Assembly: GCF_947498095.1 (NCBI RefSeq)
Contig: NZ_CANMJE010000019.1
Coordinates: 1-41,445, forward strand
DNA: 41,445 nt
Direction of reading: 5' to 3'
Source: an uncultured Shimia sp.
GTDB lineage: Bacteria > Pseudomonadota > Alphaproteobacteria > Rhodobacterales > Rhodobacteraceae
Part shown: piece by piece, positions 19,722 through 29,103 of the stretch
Numbering within the stretch: the stretch's first letter is position 1
Layout of the letters: each line of letters starts with the position of its first letter
The notes under the pieces: model-generated
Told to the model about the DNA's origin: nothing
What the model saw: only the letters and a program-made list of their open reading frames with translations
Databases searched by the model: none
Position numbers and translations under genes: made by a program

Positions 19722-21542
19722 TTACTTTGCTGCCTTGGACATCCGCTTGCGTTCATGTGGATCCAAATAGCGTTTACGCAACCGAATGCTGTTTGGCGTT
19801 ACTTCTACCAATTCGTCATCGTTGATATAGGCAATGGCCTCTTCCAGCGACAGTGTGATCGGCGTGGTCAGGCGCACGGCCTCATCGGTTCCACTGGCCC
19901 GGACGTTGGTCAGTTTTTTGCCTTTCAGCGGGTTCACTTCCAGATCGTTTTCACGGCTGTGTTCGCCAATGATCATGCCGGTGTAGACCTGCGCTTGGGC
20001 GCCGATCATCATCTTGCCGCGATCTTCTAGGTTCCACAGAGCAAAGGCCACCGAGGTACCGTTTTCCATCGAGATCAACACACCTGCGCGGCGGCCTGCG
20101 ATGGCGCCTTTGTAGGGGGTCCAACCGTGGAATACGCGGTTCAGAACACCGGTGCCGCGGGTATCCGTCAAAAACTCACCGTGATATCCGATCAGGCCAC
20201 GTGACGGGACATGTGCGATGATACGGGTCTTGCCCGCGCCGGCGGGGCGCATCTCGACCAGATCACCTTTGCGGGCGCCAGTCAGTTTCTCGATCACAGC
20301 GCCCGAGTATTCGTCATCCACGTCGATCGTGGCTTCTTCGACGGGCTCCATGCGCTGGCCATCTTCTTCGCGCATAATCACCTGTGGACGCGAGATCGAC
20401 AGTTCAAAGCCTTCGCGACGCATGTTCTCAATCAGAACACCCATCTGCAGTTCGCCGCGGCCAGAGACTTCAAAAGCCTCGCCGCCCGGCGTGTCAGCAA
20501 TTTTGATCGCGACGTTGGATTCAGCTTCTTTCATCAGACGGTCACGGATCACGCGTGACTGGACCTTTTTGCCGTCACGACCTGCCAGAGGTGAGTCGTT
20601 GATGCCAAATGTCACTGTGATGGTGGGGGGATCGATGGGCTGTGCTTCCAGCGGCTCGTCAACGGCCAATGCGCAGATCGTGTCTGCCACAGTGGCTTTG
20701 CTCATACCGGCCAATGAGACGATGTCGCCAGCTTGCGCTTCTTCGATGTCCTGTTGTGCCAGTCCGCGGAAGGCTTGGATCTTAGTCACTCGGAATTGCT
20801 CGATCTTTTGACCGATACGGGTCAGAGCCTGGACCGTCGCGCCAACGCGTAGCGTGCCGGATTCAACGCGACCTGTCAGAAGACGGCCCACAAAGGGGTC
20901 AGAGCCCAGTGTGGTGGCCAGCATGCGGAAATCTTCGCCCTGATGCGCCAGTTGTTTTGGAACCGGAACATGGTTCACGATCAGGTTGAAAAGCGCGTGC
21001 AGGTCCTTGCGCGGCCCGTCCAGCTCGGCGTCAGCCCAGCCCGAACGGCCCGAAGCATACATATGCGGGAAATCCAACTGATCGTCATTGGCTTCGAGTG
21101 AGGCGAAGAGGTCAAACACCTCGTCAAGCGCGCGATCAGGCTCGGCGTCAGGCTTGTCGACCTTGTTCAGCACCACGATCGGGCGCAGACCCAAGGCCAG
21201 TGCCTTGGAGGTCACGAATTTGGTTTGTGGCATCGGGCCTTCGGCCGCATCCACCAGCAGCACAACTCCGTCGACCATCGACAGGATGCGCTCGACCTCG
21301 CCGCCAAAGTCGGCGTGGCCGGGCGTATCAACGATATTGATCCGCGTGCCCTTCCACTCGACACTGGTGGGCTTGGCGAAAATCGTGATGCCACGTTCGC
21401 GTTCCAGATCGTTGGAATCCATCGCCCGCTCGGCGACGTCCTGATTTTCGCGGAACGCGCCGGACTGCTTCAGCAACTCATCCACAAGGGTGGTTTTGCC
21501 GTGGTCAACGTGCGCGATGATGGCGATATTACGAAGGTCCAT
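19722..21542 (-). CDS. typA: Ribosome-associated GTPase TypA/BipA
   Basis: A 606-residue translational GTPase. The G domain has [18 protein letters not shown] (P loop), [11 protein letters not shown] (switch I), [14 protein letters not shown] (G3) and [13 protein letters not shown] (G4). The EF-G-like domains II, III and V follow, and the C-terminal TypA-specific region ends [20 protein letters not shown]. The protein acts in 50S subunit assembly and in stress-adapted translation. A purine-rich ribosome site (aggaaagag) precedes the start. Confidence 0.97.
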   Translation of the reverse strand: MDLRNIAIIAHVDHGKTTLVDELLKQSGAFRENQDVAERAMDSNDLERERGITIFAKPTSVEWKGTRINIVDTPGHADFGGEVERILSMVDGVVLLVDAAEGPMPQTKFVTSKALALGLRPIVVLNKVDKPDAEPDRALDEVFDLFASLEANDDQLDFPHMYASGRSGWADAELDGPRKDLHALFNLIVNHVPVPKQLAHQGEDFRMLATTLGSDPFVGRLLTGRVESGTLRVGATVQALTRIGQKIEQFRVTKIQAFRGLAQQDIEEAQAGDIVSLAGMSKATVADTICALAVDEPLEAQPIDPPTITVTFGINDSPLAGRDGKKVQSRVIRDRLMKEAESNVAIKIADTPGGEAFEVSGRGELQMGVLIENMRREGFELSISRPQVIMREEDGQRMEPVEEATIDVDDEYSGAVIEKLTGARKGDLVEMRPAGAGKTRIIAHVPSRGLIGYHGEFLTDTRGTGVLNRVFHGWTPYKGAIAGRRAGVLISMENGTSVAFALWNLEDRGKMMIGAQAQVYTGMIIGEHSRENDLEVNPLKGKKLTNVRASGTDEAVRLTTPITLSLEEAIAYINDDELVEVTPNSIRLRKRYLDPHERKRMSKAAK

Positions 21543-21602
21543 AAGGTATCTCTTTCCTGTTCGCGCCCGCCCTATATTGCACGCGCAGAAAAGGCCAGCC
21601 CT

Positions 21603-21938
21603 TTAATGCGACACGGTTTTGGAAAACAGGTGGATGATTAGGATACCGACGATGATCAGCCCCATGCCCATAACCGCAGGCAGGTCCAGTTTTTGATGGA
21701 ACACAAAATAGCCGATGATCGCGATGAACACGATGCCAAACCCTGACCATATGGCATAGGTGATGCCAACAGGGATGTACTTGAGTGTCAGCCCCATCAG
21801 GTAAAATGAGATGGCATAGGCCACCACGACGGTCAGCGCAGGCCATAGTCTGGTAAACTGCTGGCTGGCCTGCAGCGCCGATGTGCCGATGGTTTCAAAC
21901 AGAACGGCGGCAATCAGGAACATAAAACCTTTGGGCAT
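21603..21938 (-). CDS. Small multidrug resistance (SMR) transporter, Qac-like subtype
   Basis: A 111-residue protein with four membrane helices. Glu15 in FLIAAVLFETIGTSAL is the essential proton/substrate-binding residue of the family (Glu14 in EmrE). IPVGITYAIWSGFGIVF matches the Qac-like drug exporters more than the guanidinium exporters, and I see no guanidine riboswitch upstream. It works as an antiparallel or parallel dimer exporting cationic compounds. The MPKGFMFL start is preferred; an in-frame upstream ATG at 22019 would add a non-family extension lying over a hairpin. Confidence 0.88.
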   Translation of the reverse strand: MPKGFMFLIAAVLFETIGTSALQASQQFTRLWPALTVVVAYAISFYLMGLTLKYIPVGITYAIWSGFGIVFIAIIGYFVFHQKLDLPAVMGMGLIIVGILIIHLFSKTVSH

Positions 21939-21982
21939 GAGACTCTCGCACATTTGTGGTGGTTGAGAGGCCCATTTACGCG

Positions 21983-22009
21983 AAATCGCCCCAGAGTGAG
22001 GGGCGATTT
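21983..22009. terminator. Strong hairpin between icd and the SMR gene
   Basis: A perfect 10-bp inverted repeat (aaatcgcccc 21983-21992, ggggcgattt 22000-22009) with a seven-base loop lies 37 bases after the icd stop on the minus strand. There is no T run after the stem, so it may be a factor-assisted terminator or an RNA-stabilising hairpin. Confidence 0.55.
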
Positions 22010-22046
22010 GCGACATCATAGAGCTGATTTTGAGCTTTTGCTCAGT

Positions 22047-23261
22047 TTATCCTGCCAGCGCCTTGTTCAGGTTTTCGTCGATCTTCTCAAGGAACCCCAT
22101 TGTGGTCAGCCAGCCCTGATCGGGGCCAACTAGCAGCGCGAGGTCCTTGGTCATCGATCCGCTTTCCACGGTTTCGATGATCACGCGCTCTAGCGTTTCG
22201 GCAAAGGCACGCAGAGCGATGTTCCCGTCCAGCTTGGCGCGATGTTTCAACCCGCCAGTCCACGCATAGATGGATGCAATAGAGTTGGTTGAGGTTTGCT
22301 CGCCCTTCTGGTGCTGGCGATAATGGCGGGTGACGGTGCCATGTGCCGCTTCGGCCTCAACAATCTTGCCGTCCGGTGTCATTAGTTGAGAGGTCATCAG
22401 GCCCAACGAGCCGAACCCTTGTGCCACAGTGTCGGACTGTACGTCGCCATCATAGTTCTTGCAGGCCCAGACGAACTTGCCGTTCCATTTCATCGCGCAC
22501 GCCACCATGTCGTCGATCAGGCGGTGTTCGTACCAAATGCCGGCTTCTTTGAATTTGTCTGCAAATTCCTCTTCATAGACCTGCTGGAATAGGTCCTTAA
22601 AACGCCCGTCATAAGCCTTGAGGATGGTGTTCTTGGTCGAAAGATACACAGGCCAGCCAAGGTTCAGGCCATAGTTCAGTGACGCGCGCGCAAAGTCGAT
22701 GATGGACGAATCCAAATTGTACATCGCCTGATAGACCCCGGCAGAAGGCGCATCATATACGTCGCGCTCAATCACTGTCCCGTCTTCACCGACAAACTTC
22801 ATGGTCAGTTTGCCTGCACCTGGAAAGGTAAAGTCTGTTGCTTTGTACTGATCGCCAAAGGCGTGGCGTCCGACAACGATCGGGTTGGTCCAGCCGGGCA
22901 CAAGCCGTGGGACGTTGCGACAGATGATGGGCTGACGAAACACAACACCACCAAGGATGTTGCGGATCGTACCATTGGGCGAGCGCCACATCTTTTTTAG
23001 ACCAAATTCTTCGACGCGCGCCTCATCCGGTGTGATTGTTGCACATTTCACCGCAACACCGACCTCTTTGGTCTTTTCAGCCGCATCAATCGTGATCTGA
23101 TCTTCGGTGCGATCACGTTCCTCGATGCCCAGGTCATAGTACAACAGGTCCAAATCCAGATAGGGAAGGATCAGTTTGTCCTTGATGAACTGCCACATGA
23201 TGCGGGTCATTTCATCGCCATCCATTTCGACGATGGGGTTGTCGACTTTGATTTTGGTCAT
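22047..23261 (-). CDS. icd: NADP-dependent isocitrate dehydrogenase
   Basis: A 404-residue TCA-cycle enzyme that converts isocitrate to 2-oxoglutarate and makes NADPH. It is the homodimeric type II form similar to eukaryotic IDH: opening [21 protein letters not shown], then [20 protein letters not shown] (substrate-binding Ser/Asn/Arg), [20 protein letters not shown] and [15 protein letters not shown] (NADP-binding). Length is typical. It is divergent from the GDPD gene. Confidence 0.96.
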   Translation of the reverse strand: MTKIKVDNPIVEMDGDEMTRIMWQFIKDKLILPYLDLDLLYYDLGIEERDRTEDQITIDAAEKTKEVGVAVKCATITPDEARVEEFGLKKMWRSPNGTIRNILGGVVFRQPIICRNVPRLVPGWTNPIVVGRHAFGDQYKATDFTFPGAGKLTMKFVGEDGTVIERDVYDAPSAGVYQAMYNLDSSIIDFARASLNYGLNLGWPVYLSTKNTILKAYDGRFKDLFQQVYEEEFADKFKEAGIWYEHRLIDDMVACAMKWNGKFVWACKNYDGDVQSDTVAQGFGSLGLMTSQLMTPDGKIVEAEAAHGTVTRHYRQHQKGEQTSTNSIASIYAWTGGLKHRAKLDGNIALRAFAETLERVIIETVESGSMTKDLALLVGPDQGWLTTMGFLEKIDENLNKALAG

Positions 23262-23332
23262 GGGACGTGCCTTTGTTGGTTGTGGGTCACTTTGGTCCGT
23301 CCTTAGCCCGGATCAACGCCCATGAAAAGAGT

Positions 23333-23350
23333 TGTATGCATTGGTATACA
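23333..23350. promoter_or_regulatory. Inverted repeat between icd and the GDPD gene
   Basis: TGTAT (23333-23337) and ATACA (23346-23350) form a 5-bp inverted repeat with eight bases between, in the shared divergent promoter region. It resembles operators of GntR-type regulators, but no such regulator is in the window and the short arms could arise by chance. Confidence 0.25.
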
Positions 23351-23440
23351 GAAAAACTCTTGCTGAGTTTAGGGGGAAGTCTCGCTTAATCGTATCACAG
23401 GCGCTAGCTTGAGCCCGATAGGTTTCTGAAGGGAAGAAGA

Positions 23441-25270
23441 ATGCGCGAAATGACGGTTCAGACGGCCTTTGGTCAGGCATGGGCGTTGAAACGGCCTTTG
23501 TTGGCATCGACGTTGGTTGTGAACATTCTGCTCACCGCCTTTATGGCGCCGTTTATGGCGTTGGTGATGCGATCCTTGCTGAGCCTGTCCGGGCAACCGG
23601 CCCTGTCGGATTTCGACATTGCAGTGTTCCTGTTTTCACCAATTGGCTTTGCGGCCTTAATCATAGTCGCAGGGTTGGCCATTTCTCTGCAGGTCATGAA
23701 CATCGCCTTTATGATGTCGGCCGCGCTGGGAGCCCGGCAAACCGGATCTTTTGAAGTGGGGCAAGGATTGGCCATCTTGATGCAGCGCTGGCGAGCTGTG
23801 TTGTCCTTTGCTGTGCGCCTTGCGTTGCGCATCTTGGCAATTGCTTTGCCTTTCGTCGCTGTCGCCGGGGGAATTTACCTGACATGGCTGACTGAGTTTG
23901 ACATCAATTTCTACCTCAGCACGCGCCCGCCTGTTTTCTTCGGCGTGGTTGCTGGCGCAGGCGCCGTGGTGGCCATTGGCGCGCTTTTGCTCGTTCGCCA
24001 GCTTGTGGGATGGTCCTTGGCTCTGTCGCTGGTTCTGTTCGAGGATATCGCGCCCGGCAAAAGCTTTGCGCTCAGCGTTGAAAAGATGGAGGGGCACCGC
24101 AAGGCATTGCTGGTGAAACTGATTGTATGGGGCGTCGTCGCGTCCATATTGGGCAGTCTTCTTTTTGCAACGACTGGCGTTGTTGCCGATGCTTTCCTTG
24201 CGTTTTTTCATTCGGATATCAGGGTTTTGGCCCGCGTTCTTGTCGCGTTTGCCTTGATTTGGGCTGCGCTCAATCTGTTGGTCACGTCGATCTGCTCTGG
24301 CGCCTTGGCGGTTCTTTTGATGGATTACGCCGGATGGCCGGGTATGTCGCGCCCTGTGCCGCCCTCAAAGGCGCGCTCATTAAAGGTGTTGATCCTCATC
24401 GGCGGGCTGACATGTGCGGTCTTCGGGGTGCTTGGCGTGGTCGGACTTGCACAGACAAAGGTCGCAGATCAGGTCGAAGTGATTGCGCATCGAGGGGCCG
24501 CCGGAAGCCGGCCTGAGAACACAATGGCGTCGATTGAACAGGCCATCCAAGATGCGGCGGATTGGGTTGAGATTGACGTTCAGGAAACCGCTGATGACCA
24601 AGTGATCGTGATTCATGACAGTGATTTCATGAAAATTGGCGGGGATCCGATCAAGGTTTGGGACGCGACGATGGACGATGTCGCACGCATTGATATCGGC
24701 AGCTGGTTTGACCCCTCCTATGCGGATCAGCGCGCGCCTTTGTTGTCGGACGTTCTGGAAACGGCGAAAGACCGCGCCGGAGTGCTGATCGAGTTGAAAT
24801 ACTACGGGCATGATGTGGCGTTGGAACAGCGCGTGGCTGGTATCGTCACTGCAACGGGTATGGAGACGCAAGTTAAAGCGATGTCGCTGAAACTGCCTGC
24901 CGTGCAAAAGATGAAAGCCATCCGGCCGGATTGGGAGGTCGGACTGTTGTCCTCGGCGTCTGCCGGGCGCATTTGGGAATTGGACATTGACTTCCTTGCG
25001 GTCAACAAGGCCGCGGTCAGCACGCGACTGGTGCGCGAGATGCGCAGTGCGGGCAAGAAACTCTATGTTTGGACGGTGAATGAACCGCTTGAGATGTCGC
25101 GGATGATCTCAATGGGGGTCGACGGTCTGATCACGGACGAACCCGCGTTGGCACGGGATGTCATTAGCCAACGACGTGACCTCAGCAGTGCTGAACGGCT
25201 GGTGTTGGCATTGGCCAACTTTGTTGGCGTAGCTGCCGAAGTGGGAACCTACCGTGATGACTCTCCGTAG
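23441..25270 (+). CDS. Membrane-anchored glycerophosphodiester phosphodiesterase
   Basis: A 609-residue protein. Residues about 1-340 hold seven or more membrane helices of the GDPD-associated membrane domain. The catalytic GDPD barrel follows, with HRGAAGSRPENT (His350 to Thr361), Glu377/Asp379 in VEIDVQ and His392 in VIHDSDF, and VDGLITDEPALARD near the end. It should hydrolyse glycerophosphodiesters to glycerol-3-phosphate and an alcohol; the barrel probably faces the periplasm or cytoplasm depending on helix number, which I cannot settle. The start has gaaggga upstream. It overlaps the next gene by 14 bases. Confidence 0.92.
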   Translation: MREMTVQTAFGQAWALKRPLLASTLVVNILLTAFMAPFMALVMRSLLSLSGQPALSDFDIAVFLFSPIGFAALIIVAGLAISLQVMNIAFMMSAALGARQTGSFEVGQGLAILMQRWRAVLSFAVRLALRILAIALPFVAVAGGIYLTWLTEFDINFYLSTRPPVFFGVVAGAGAVVAIGALLLVRQLVGWSLALSLVLFEDIAPGKSFALSVEKMEGHRKALLVKLIVWGVVASILGSLLFATTGVVADAFLAFFHSDIRVLARVLVAFALIWAALNLLVTSICSGALAVLLMDYAGWPGMSRPVPPSKARSLKVLILIGGLTCAVFGVLGVVGLAQTKVADQVEVIAHRGAAGSRPENTMASIEQAIQDAADWVEIDVQETADDQVIVIHDSDFMKIGGDPIKVWDATMDDVARIDIGSWFDPSYADQRAPLLSDVLETAKDRAGVLIELKYYGHDVALEQRVAGIVTATGMETQVKAMSLKLPAVQKMKAIRPDWEVGLLSSASAGRIWELDIDFLAVNKAAVSTRLVREMRSAGKKLYVWTVNEPLEMSRMISMGVDGLITDEPALARDVISQRRDLSSAERLVLALANFVGVAAEVGTYRDDSP

Positions 25271-25847
25271 AACTCTAAAAAAAACCGCCTTTGGTGCGAG
25301 CTTGTCTTTGTGTTTGGTCTGTGTTGCGCAGGCTGATGAGGGCACGCCAGAACCACTAGGGTTTGTCGATCAGATTGAGCTTGGCGCGCATCAGCGGTTG
25401 ATTGACCAGCGTCAACGCCCGGAAAGCCAGCTGAATGCCTTTACCACGGATGGCTGTTCCGGTGGCATGTCCGCCACATGGGACATGATGGCGAGATGGT
25501 TTCCCGAGTTCGATGATCTGCATCAGGGGACGCCACCATGGCAAGACTGTTGTGTTACGCATGACCGCGCCTATCACTTGGGAGGCGTAGATTTGGATGC
25601 ACGCGCCAGCTTTGACGCGCGCCTTGAAGCTGATGAGATCCTGCGCCAATGCGTCAAAGAGACGGCTGAGATCCGTCGTGACGCCTTGCGGGCACAGTAT
25701 GACCTGAGCGATGAGCGCATCGATCAGGCCTATGATCTGATCTCAGCCAGCATGTTTGATGCCGTGCGTGTCGGAGGGGGGCCGTGTTCCGGATTGACCT
25801 GGCGTTGGGGGTATGGCTGGCCGCATTGCGGCCTGTTTGCAAAATAA
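25257..25847 (+). CDS. Secreted phospholipase A2-like protein
   Basis: A 196-residue protein with a signal peptide (TAFGASLSLCLVCVAQA). The core has FTTDGCSGGMSATWDMM, which resembles a calcium-binding loop, followed by QDCCVTHDRAYHLGG, the CCxxHD active-site motif of phospholipase A2 with the catalytic His and Asp. Further cysteines (ILRQCVKE, PCSGLTW, HCGLF) could form disulfides. The ATG at 25257 is preferred to the GTG at 25254. The gene overlaps the end of the GDPD gene, so the two are coupled. An acyl-releasing enzyme next to a diesterase suggests stepwise phospholipid breakdown. Substrate is inferred from the motif only. Confidence 0.72.
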   Translation: MTLRRTLKKTAFGASLSLCLVCVAQADEGTPEPLGFVDQIELGAHQRLIDQRQRPESQLNAFTTDGCSGGMSATWDMMARWFPEFDDLHQGTPPWQDCCVTHDRAYHLGGVDLDARASFDARLEADEILRQCVKETAEIRRDALRAQYDLSDERIDQAYDLISASMFDAVRVGGGPCSGLTWRWGYGWPHCGLFAK

Positions 25848-25882
25848 ACAGTTAGATTTCAGATCAATGCAGGGCGAAGCTG

Positions 25883-26485
25883 TTAGTTTTTTGCAAACCA
25901 GTAAGCAATCCGGTCCTTCAGAAACGCCCACACGGCCGGGGCGCCTTTTTCGACTTTCCAGCCAACGCGATCCTCAAGCTGTTGTCGGGTCACGTTGTAT
26001 TCTGGCCATGTGCCACCGTCCGTTTCCAGATTACAGATCACCGGCTGAACGCGGTCCACCGATTTGGCGAACACGGCGTCATCGCTCTCGGCAGCTTCGA
26101 ACTCATCCCAGAGCTCTCGAAACGCGTCCCGCTGATCGTCTGGCAACAGGCCAAATATGCGATCCGCTGCACGGGCCTCGGCAGCCTGTGTCTCAGCGCT
26201 GCCATGCGCCGCGCCACCTTTGGCGTGCACAGGCACATCCCCAACATCGATTTCAACCAGATCGTGGATTAGCAACATCTTGATAACTCGGTCAATATTG
26301 ACCGGTTTCACGGCATGTTCAGCCAAAACCATCGCGTAAAGGGCAATATGCCAACTGTGCTCACCAGAGTTCTCACGGCGCGTGCTGTCGAGAATCTTGG
26401 TTGCCCGCAGAACGGTCTTGAGCCGGTCGGCTTCGTTCAAAAAGGCGATCTGACCGGCCAGACGATCCAGCGCGGGATCGGTCAT
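25883..26485 (-). CDS. HD-domain hydrolase (YfbR-like)
   Basis: A 200-residue metal-dependent phosphohydrolase. The HD superfamily residues are visible in order: His in GEHSWHIALYAM, His-Asp in LLIHDLVEIDVGD, and a late Asp in KSVDRVQP. The length and the NSGEHSWHIA motif resemble YfbR-type 5'-deoxynucleotidases, but substrate is not certain. It is the last gene of a minus-strand trio; its ATG overlaps the stop of the 77-residue gene by four bases. Confidence 0.85.
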   Translation of the reverse strand: MTDPALDRLAGQIAFLNEADRLKTVLRATKILDSTRRENSGEHSWHIALYAMVLAEHAVKPVNIDRVIKMLLIHDLVEIDVGDVPVHAKGGAAHGSAETQAAEARAADRIFGLLPDDQRDAFRELWDEFEAAESDDAVFAKSVDRVQPVICNLETDGGTWPEYNVTRQQLEDRVGWKVEKGAPAVWAFLKDRIAYWFAKN

Positions 26486-26715
26486 TTAGACTTTAACTCG
26501 TAGCCTGCAGCCTTGAGCCGCTCGGCCAATTGTGCGCGGCCGCGTTCTTCGGCGGTATGCACCCGCACAGCGGTCATAAACGCCTCGTGCAGAGTGGATG
26601 ACGTGGCTTCAAGCGTGTCGGACATATCCTGGATAAGTTGATGATCATCCAGGAGTTTCTGTGCTTTCAGCGCGTCCAGCGCCAGCTTGTTGGCGATGTC
26701 GTCGTAGTAGGCCAT
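26482..26715 (-). CDS. Small helical protein of unknown function
   Basis: A 77-residue protein that looks wholly helical and probably coiled coil (KLALDALKAQKLLDDHQLI, then EERGRAQLAERLKAAGYELK). I do not recognise a named family. It begins 3 bases after the hydrolase stop and overlaps the HD hydrolase start by four bases, so it is certainly co-translated with both. No membrane segment or signal peptide is present. Confidence 0.75.
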   Translation of the reverse strand: MAYYDDIANKLALDALKAQKLLDDHQLIQDMSDTLEATSSTLHEAFMTAVRVHTAEERGRAQLAERLKAAGYELKSK

Positions 26716-26718
26716 GTC

Positions 26719-27375
26719 TTAGCGTGACGTCTCAGTCAATCGGCGCTTCACGTAATCGGTCACATTGCCGGTCATCGTGTTCATGTACTCTTCGGTTTCA
26801 AAGAAGTGACCGGACCCTTCAATCTCTTGATGGGTGATGGTGATGCCTTTTTGCTCGTGCAGTTTATTGACCAGCGTATGGGTGTCGGCAGGCGGTGCAA
26901 CCCGGTCCGAAGTTCCGTTGATGATCAGGCCCGAAGACGGGCAGGGGGCGAGGAACGAAAAGTCATACATGTTTGCGGGCGGTGCGACCGAGATAAACCC
27001 GGTGATCTCGGGGCGACGCATCAGCAATTGCATACCGATCCATGCGCCAAACGAAAAGCCAGCAACCCAACAATGCTTGGAATTGTTGTTCATCGACTGA
27101 AGGTAATCCAAGGCTGAAGCTGCATCTGACAGCTCGCCAACACCCTGGTCATATTCACCTTGGCTGCGACCAACGCCACGGAAATTGAACCGCAAAACGG
27201 TGAACCCCATGTTGTAGAACGCATAGTGGAGGTTATAGACCACCTTGTTGTTCATTGTTCCGCCAAATTGCGGATGCGGATGCAGGACGATCGCAATCGG
27301 TGCATCCTTTTCTTTTTGCGGATGATAGCGGCCTTCAAGGCGGCCTTCGGGTCCGGCGAAAATGACCTCGGGCAT
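26719..27375 (-). CDS. Alpha/beta hydrolase
   Basis: A 218-residue serine hydrolase fold. The blocks are VLHPHPQFGGTMNNKVVYNL (oxyanion region), LRFNFRGVGRSQGEYDQG, and the nucleophile elbow GFSFGAWIG with Ser. The acid lies in LIINGTSDRVAPP and the His in EIEGSGHFFE. This matches the YqiA/dienelactone-like group of small bacterial hydrolases, whose substrates are mostly unknown. It is first in the minus-strand trio and divergent from iscR. Confidence 0.88.
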   Translation of the reverse strand: MPEVIFAGPEGRLEGRYHPQKEKDAPIAIVLHPHPQFGGTMNNKVVYNLHYAFYNMGFTVLRFNFRGVGRSQGEYDQGVGELSDAASALDYLQSMNNNSKHCWVAGFSFGAWIGMQLLMRRPEITGFISVAPPANMYDFSFLAPCPSSGLIINGTSDRVAPPADTHTLVNKLHEQKGITITHQEIEGSGHFFETEEYMNTMTGNVTDYVKRRLTETSR

Positions 27376-27413
27376 AGGATTCCCTGTCTCCTGCGGGGGT
27401 GCCGAGGTAATTC

Positions 27414-27451
27414 TTGACGAATTTACTTAGGCACCTTAGAACGGTTCTAAG
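27414..27451 (+). promoter_or_regulatory. iscR promoter with overlapping palindromic operator
   Basis: A -35 TTGACG (27414-27419), a 17-base spacer and a -10 TAGAAC (27437-27442) form a plausible sigma-70 promoter. A perfect inverted repeat, CTTAGAAC-G-GTTCTAAG (27435-27451), covers the -10. Its centre, TTAGAA-N3-TTCTAA, agrees with the iron control element bound by Irr in alphaproteobacteria as I recall it. IscR autoregulation through a separate site over the -35 is also possible. Confidence 0.6.
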
Positions 27452-27534
27452 AAAGTATCCGGTTATTACCGGAAGCGCTCCAAGCGATTTACGGGTTGCG
27501 GCGCTGAACGTCAATCAATTGCTGAGGGTGTCTC

Positions 27535-27996
27535 GTGAAACTATCGACCAAAGGCCGTTATGCGGTTGTGGCACTCAGCGATATTGCTCTGCAGGCCGAG
27601 GGCCAGCTGGTGACGTTGTCCGAAATTTCCGAACGTCAGGATATCTCATTGCCTTATCTTGAGCAGTTGTTTGTGAAGCTGCGGCGCGCGGGCTTGGTTG
27701 AAAGTGTGCGTGGACCAGGTGGGGGCTATCGACTAGCCAAACCAACCTCTGAGATTCGCGTGGTTGATATTCTTGGCGCTGTGGATGAGACCGTGTCGGC
27801 CCTGCACACCGGTGCTGGTGCCACAGGCGGCTCGTCGGGATCGCGGGCGCAATCCATGTCCAACCGTTTGTGGGAGTGCTTGTCGGCCCATGTCTACGTG
27901 TTCTTACACCAGACCCGTCTGAGTGATGTGGTCGGTAATGATCTTGTACCGTGTCCTGCCGTTCCGGGGATTTTCGCGGTTGTAGATACGGAATAA
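27535..27996 (+). CDS. iscR: Rrf2-family Fe-S regulator IscR
   Basis: A 153-residue winged-helix regulator starting at GTG with gaggg upstream. The DNA-binding part is typical of Rrf2 proteins (MKLSTKGRYAVVALSDIALQ, ISLPYLEQLFVKLRRAGLV, GPGGGYRLAKP). The cluster-binding region does not have the usual three closely spaced cysteines: only Cys115 (LWECLS) and Cys140 (VPCPAV) are present. An unusual ligand set has been reported for the Rhodobacter sphaeroides IscR, so this is likely the family norm here. It begins the operon that makes Fe-S clusters and probably represses it when cluster-loaded. Confidence 0.9.
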   Translation: MKLSTKGRYAVVALSDIALQAEGQLVTLSEISERQDISLPYLEQLFVKLRRAGLVESVRGPGGGYRLAKPTSEIRVVDILGAVDETVSALHTGAGATGGSSGSRAQSMSNRLWECLSAHVYVFLHQTRLSDVVGNDLVPCPAVPGIFAVVDTE

Positions 27997-28042
27997 CGGC
28001 CAAGACAATGTTTTTGAACGTATTTTGGAAAGGCAATAGGTG

Positions 28043-29086
28043 ATGGTGCGGGTTTACCTCGACCATAATGCAACGGCGCCCCTGCGGTCTGAAGCCCGCG
28101 ACGCGATGATTGCGGCGATGGATGTGTTAGGCAATCCGTCCAGCGTCCACGCCGAAGGGCGCGCGGCCAAATCCGTTTTGGAACGTGCACGCGGTGATCT
28201 GTCTGAGGCATTGGGCGCGGACGGCGCAGATATTGTTTTTACCTCGGGCGCAACAGAAGGGGCCGCATTGGCCTTGGCCGGTCGGGGCTTGCGATCCGCT
28301 GATGTCGAACATGATGCCGTGGCGGCCTGGATCACACCCGATCTCGCGGTCGACCAGCACGGTGCCGTTGCTGTGAAATACCCGGCGCAGGCCTGCGTGC
28401 AGTTGGCAAATTCTGAGACCGGAATCCTGCAAGACTTGCCTCAAGGATTGGCGGTGAGCGATATGACGCAGGGCTTTGGCAAGCTGCCTGTGGCCTTCAA
28501 CTGGTCTGGCGCCACAGTGGCGCTCAGTTCGGCTCATAAGCTGGGTGGCCCAAAGGGCATTGGCGCGGTTATCATCAAGCGTGGCACGGATCTTGCTGCG
28601 CAGCTCAAAGGGGGCGGTCAGGAGATGGGCCGCCGTGCGGGCACCGAAAACATCATTGGTGCAGCTGGCTTTGCGGCGGCTGCCGTGGCGGCACAGCGCG
28701 ATTTGTCCGACGGCGTGTGGGACCGGGTTGCATCTTTGCGTGATTTACTGGAAGAGACCCTTGCCGTTGAGGCAAAGAATACCATTTTTGTCGGGAAAGG
28801 CCTGAAACGCCTGCCCAACACCGTCTGTCTGGCCACACCCGGCTGGAAGGGCGAAACACAGGTCATGCAGATGGATCTTGCTGGGTATGCCATATCGGCG
28901 GGCTCGGCCTGTTCATCGGGAAAGGTGCGCGCAAGCCGCGTCCTTAAGGCCATGGGTTATGCAGATGATGTCGCCGCAGGGGCGATCCGGGTCTCGCTGG
29001 GGCCTGAGACAACGAAACAGGACGTACTGGGCTTTGCGAACGCGTGGCTGGCCCAACACAGGAAACACCGCGCTCGCGCGGCTTGA
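28043..29086 (+). CDS. Cysteine desulfurase, IscS/NifS type (class I)
   Basis: A 347-residue PLP enzyme. The PLP lysine is Lys166 in [11 protein letters not shown] and the persulfide cysteine is Cys290 in [14 protein letters not shown], the S-A-C-S-S-G form typical of NifS/IscS. N-terminal [11 protein letters not shown] and the [10 protein letters not shown] loop are also family features. It is shorter than E. coli IscS (about 400 residues). ATG at 28043 is preferred over GTG at 28040; ggaaagg precedes both. It gives sulfur from cysteine to the SufBCD scaffold, alongside the second desulfurase SufS at the end of the operon. Confidence 0.9.
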   Translation: MVRVYLDHNATAPLRSEARDAMIAAMDVLGNPSSVHAEGRAAKSVLERARGDLSEALGADGADIVFTSGATEGAALALAGRGLRSADVEHDAVAAWITPDLAVDQHGAVAVKYPAQACVQLANSETGILQDLPQGLAVSDMTQGFGKLPVAFNWSGATVALSSAHKLGGPKGIGAVIIKRGTDLAAQLKGGGQEMGRRAGTENIIGAAGFAAAAVAAQRDLSDGVWDRVASLRDLLEETLAVEAKNTIFVGKGLKRLPNTVCLATPGWKGETQVMQMDLAGYAISAGSACSSGKVRASRVLKAMGYADDVAAGAIRVSLGPETTKQDVLGFANAWLAQHRKHRARAA

Positions 29087-29103
29087 GCGAACAGGAGAGC
29101 GAG

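Noticed and set aside
21939..22046. Guanidine riboswitch before the SMR gene
   Set aside because: The leader has one long hairpin but none of the conserved ykkC-type loops, and the transporter subtype is Qac-like rather than guanidinium-specific.
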